DNA of 43,607 bases from assembly GCA_001817065.1 (NCBI GenBank), contig MHHQ01000013.1:24410-68016 (forward strand), given 5' to 3'. Of the stretch, positions 43,102 to 43,607 are shown one piece after another. Source of the stretch: Candidatus Andersenbacteria bacterium RIFCSPHIGHO2_02_FULL_46_16 (GTDB lineage: Bacteria > Patescibacteriota > Andersenbacteria > UBA10190). Positions within the stretch are counted from its first letter, which is position 1. The number at the start of each line of letters is the position of its first letter. A program made the position numbers and the translations under genes. The notes beneath the pieces are model-generated. The model had not been told where the DNA came from and searched no databases. It was given only the letters and a program-made list of their open reading frames with translations.

Positions 43102-43127
43102 AAAAAAACCGTCACCTCGTGACGGTT
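43102..43127 (-). terminator. Intrinsic terminator downstream of csrA
   Basis: Read on the minus strand: AACCGTCAC, loop GAG, GTGACGGTT, then a run of T. The 9-bp perfect stem with a 3-nt loop and T-run is a classic terminator. It lies 74 bp past the csrA stop and also separates it from the convergent PEGA gene. Confidence 0.85.
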
Positions 43128-43200
43128 GCTGGAGTAATGTTGTGAAATCAAAATCAAGGCTTATCAGTTCTTGCCTCTCTCCTGTATTGTTTCCTCTGCT

Positions 43201-43389
43201 TTAAGGTGCCGGAGTGGGACTGAGATCCCTTTTCTCCCTTCGTGGTGGCACCTCAGGTCGACGTATGTGGATTTCAGGAGGAGCAATAAAGCCCAGCTGC
43301 ACTCGGCTGCCGCTAATTTTTAATACTCTAACCACAACTTCTTCGTCGATCACGATTTCTTCACCGATTTTTCGCGACAAAACCAACAT
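43201..43389 (-). CDS. csrA: Carbon storage regulator CsrA
   Basis: The start is at 43389 (MLVLSRKIGEEIVIDEEVVV), preceded by GAGGAGGG at 6 nt, instead of the longer ORF start at 43428. The 62 residues match CsrA: MLVLSRKIGEEIVI at the N-terminus (Leu4 and Arg6 region) and VLKISGSRVQLGFIAPPEIHIRRPEV with the RNA-contacting Arg near position 44. A short basic/Pro tail follows. The homodimer binds GGA motifs in mRNA leaders and changes translation or stability. It has its own consensus promoter and terminator, so it is a single-gene unit. Which mRNAs it controls in this organism is unknown; it is notable since many leaders here seem short or missing. Confidence 0.93.
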   Translation of the reverse strand: MLVLSRKIGEEIVIDEEVVVRVLKISGSRVQLGFIAPPEIHIRRPEVPPRREKRDLSPTPAP

Positions 43390-43477
43390 TACCAACCCTC
43401 CTCGTGAGAGAAATACTGTGCCGTCCATGACCCATTGTCAGGGATTCGACAAAAATAGAAAGAACCACTCGCCATGC

Positions 43478-43506
43478 TTTATATCACATCACATAACATT
43501 TGTCAA
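43478..43506 (-). promoter_or_regulatory. Consensus sigma-70 promoter of csrA
   Basis: Minus-strand TTGACA (43501-43506), exactly 17 bp, TATAAA (43478-43483). This is the closest match to consensus in the window. Leader to the csrA ATG is about 80 nt with a strong GGAGGG ribosome site. Confidence 0.8.
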
Positions 43507-43592
43507 CTTAATTTTTCGTAATCGCTCACAGGTCAAGGATATGGTAAACTCCCTCGTAGGTAACAAATACAAACAACAAGACAAACAATCAC

Positions 43593-43607
43593 ATGGCCTT
43601 CAACCTA
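43593..43607 (+). CDS. Possible start of a gene running off the right edge
   Basis: ATGGCCTTCAACCTA (MAFNL) starts at 43593, after an A/C-rich stretch, and is open to the end. Only five codons are visible, so nothing can be said of function. It would be divergent from csrA. Confidence 0.25.

Overview
This 43.6 kb window most likely comes from a Candidate Phyla Radiation (Patescibacteria) chromosome. The evidence is a dense set of compact housekeeping genes and short versions of several proteins (ProRS without its editing insert, a minimal delta-prime subunit, short HPF, an MgtE lacking its N-domain). There is also a full rod-shape and peptidoglycan set and a serine recombinase of a type common in CPR. 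I cannot name the lineage from sequence alone. The code looks standard: TAA, TAG and TGA all act as stops.

Layout. 1-4.9 kb: the 3' end of a C39-like peptidase, a membrane-anchored cupredoxin, an MgtE-type Mg transporter, a large GT-C membrane glycosyltransferase and a small protein gene split by an in-frame TAG. 5.0-12.1 kb: an accessory island holding a heptad-repeat coiled-coil protein, a decayed serine-recombinase tail, a SAM methyltransferase, two tandem 159-bp structured repeat modules with covarying stems and an unusual tRNA-Ile(UAU). It also holds a 1008-aa cysteine desulfurase/unknown/methyltransferase fusion and an intact serine recombinase. 12.1-19.7 kb: an IMPase-family phosphatase, a P-loop kinase, tRNA-Gln, dnaX, a GtrA-like protein, a hypothetical, a GT39-like protein, ftsQ and an orphan gene with its own RBS and terminator. 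19.7-33.8 kb (minus strand): greA-lysS-serS, mreB-mreC-mreD-mrdA and secD-secF-holB-frr-rseP-proS. 34-43.6 kb: a second C39-like protein, secA, a short HPF, a GT4 glycosyltransferase, a second mreB, murA, a PEGA/beta-propeller membrane protein and csrA with a consensus promoter.

How the genes work together. Most of the window builds and exports the envelope: MurA makes a precursor, and MreB/MreC/MreD/PBP2/FtsQ direct wall growth and division. SecA/SecD/SecF export proteins, RseP processes membrane proteins, and the GT-C/GT4/GtrA proteins decorate the surface. The rest serves translation and its recycling (SerRS, LysRS, ProRS, RRF, HPF, tRNAs), transcription (GreA), replication (DnaX, delta-prime) and post-transcriptional control (CsrA).

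The strongest candidate for something undescribed is the 7.0-10.7 kb unit. A desulfurase-methyltransferase fusion ends one nucleotide before a tRNA-Ile(UAU) with an extra T-stem base. Next to it lie two homologous 159-bp modules in which the same three or more boxes change together (GGGACA in one, GTTACA in the other). A recombinase is divergently encoded beside it. Other notable points are two promoters placed so that dnaX and murA would be leaderless, a fosfomycin-insensitive-type MurA (Cys to Asp), and two palindromic MITE-like elements, one of which supplies the MreD C-terminus.
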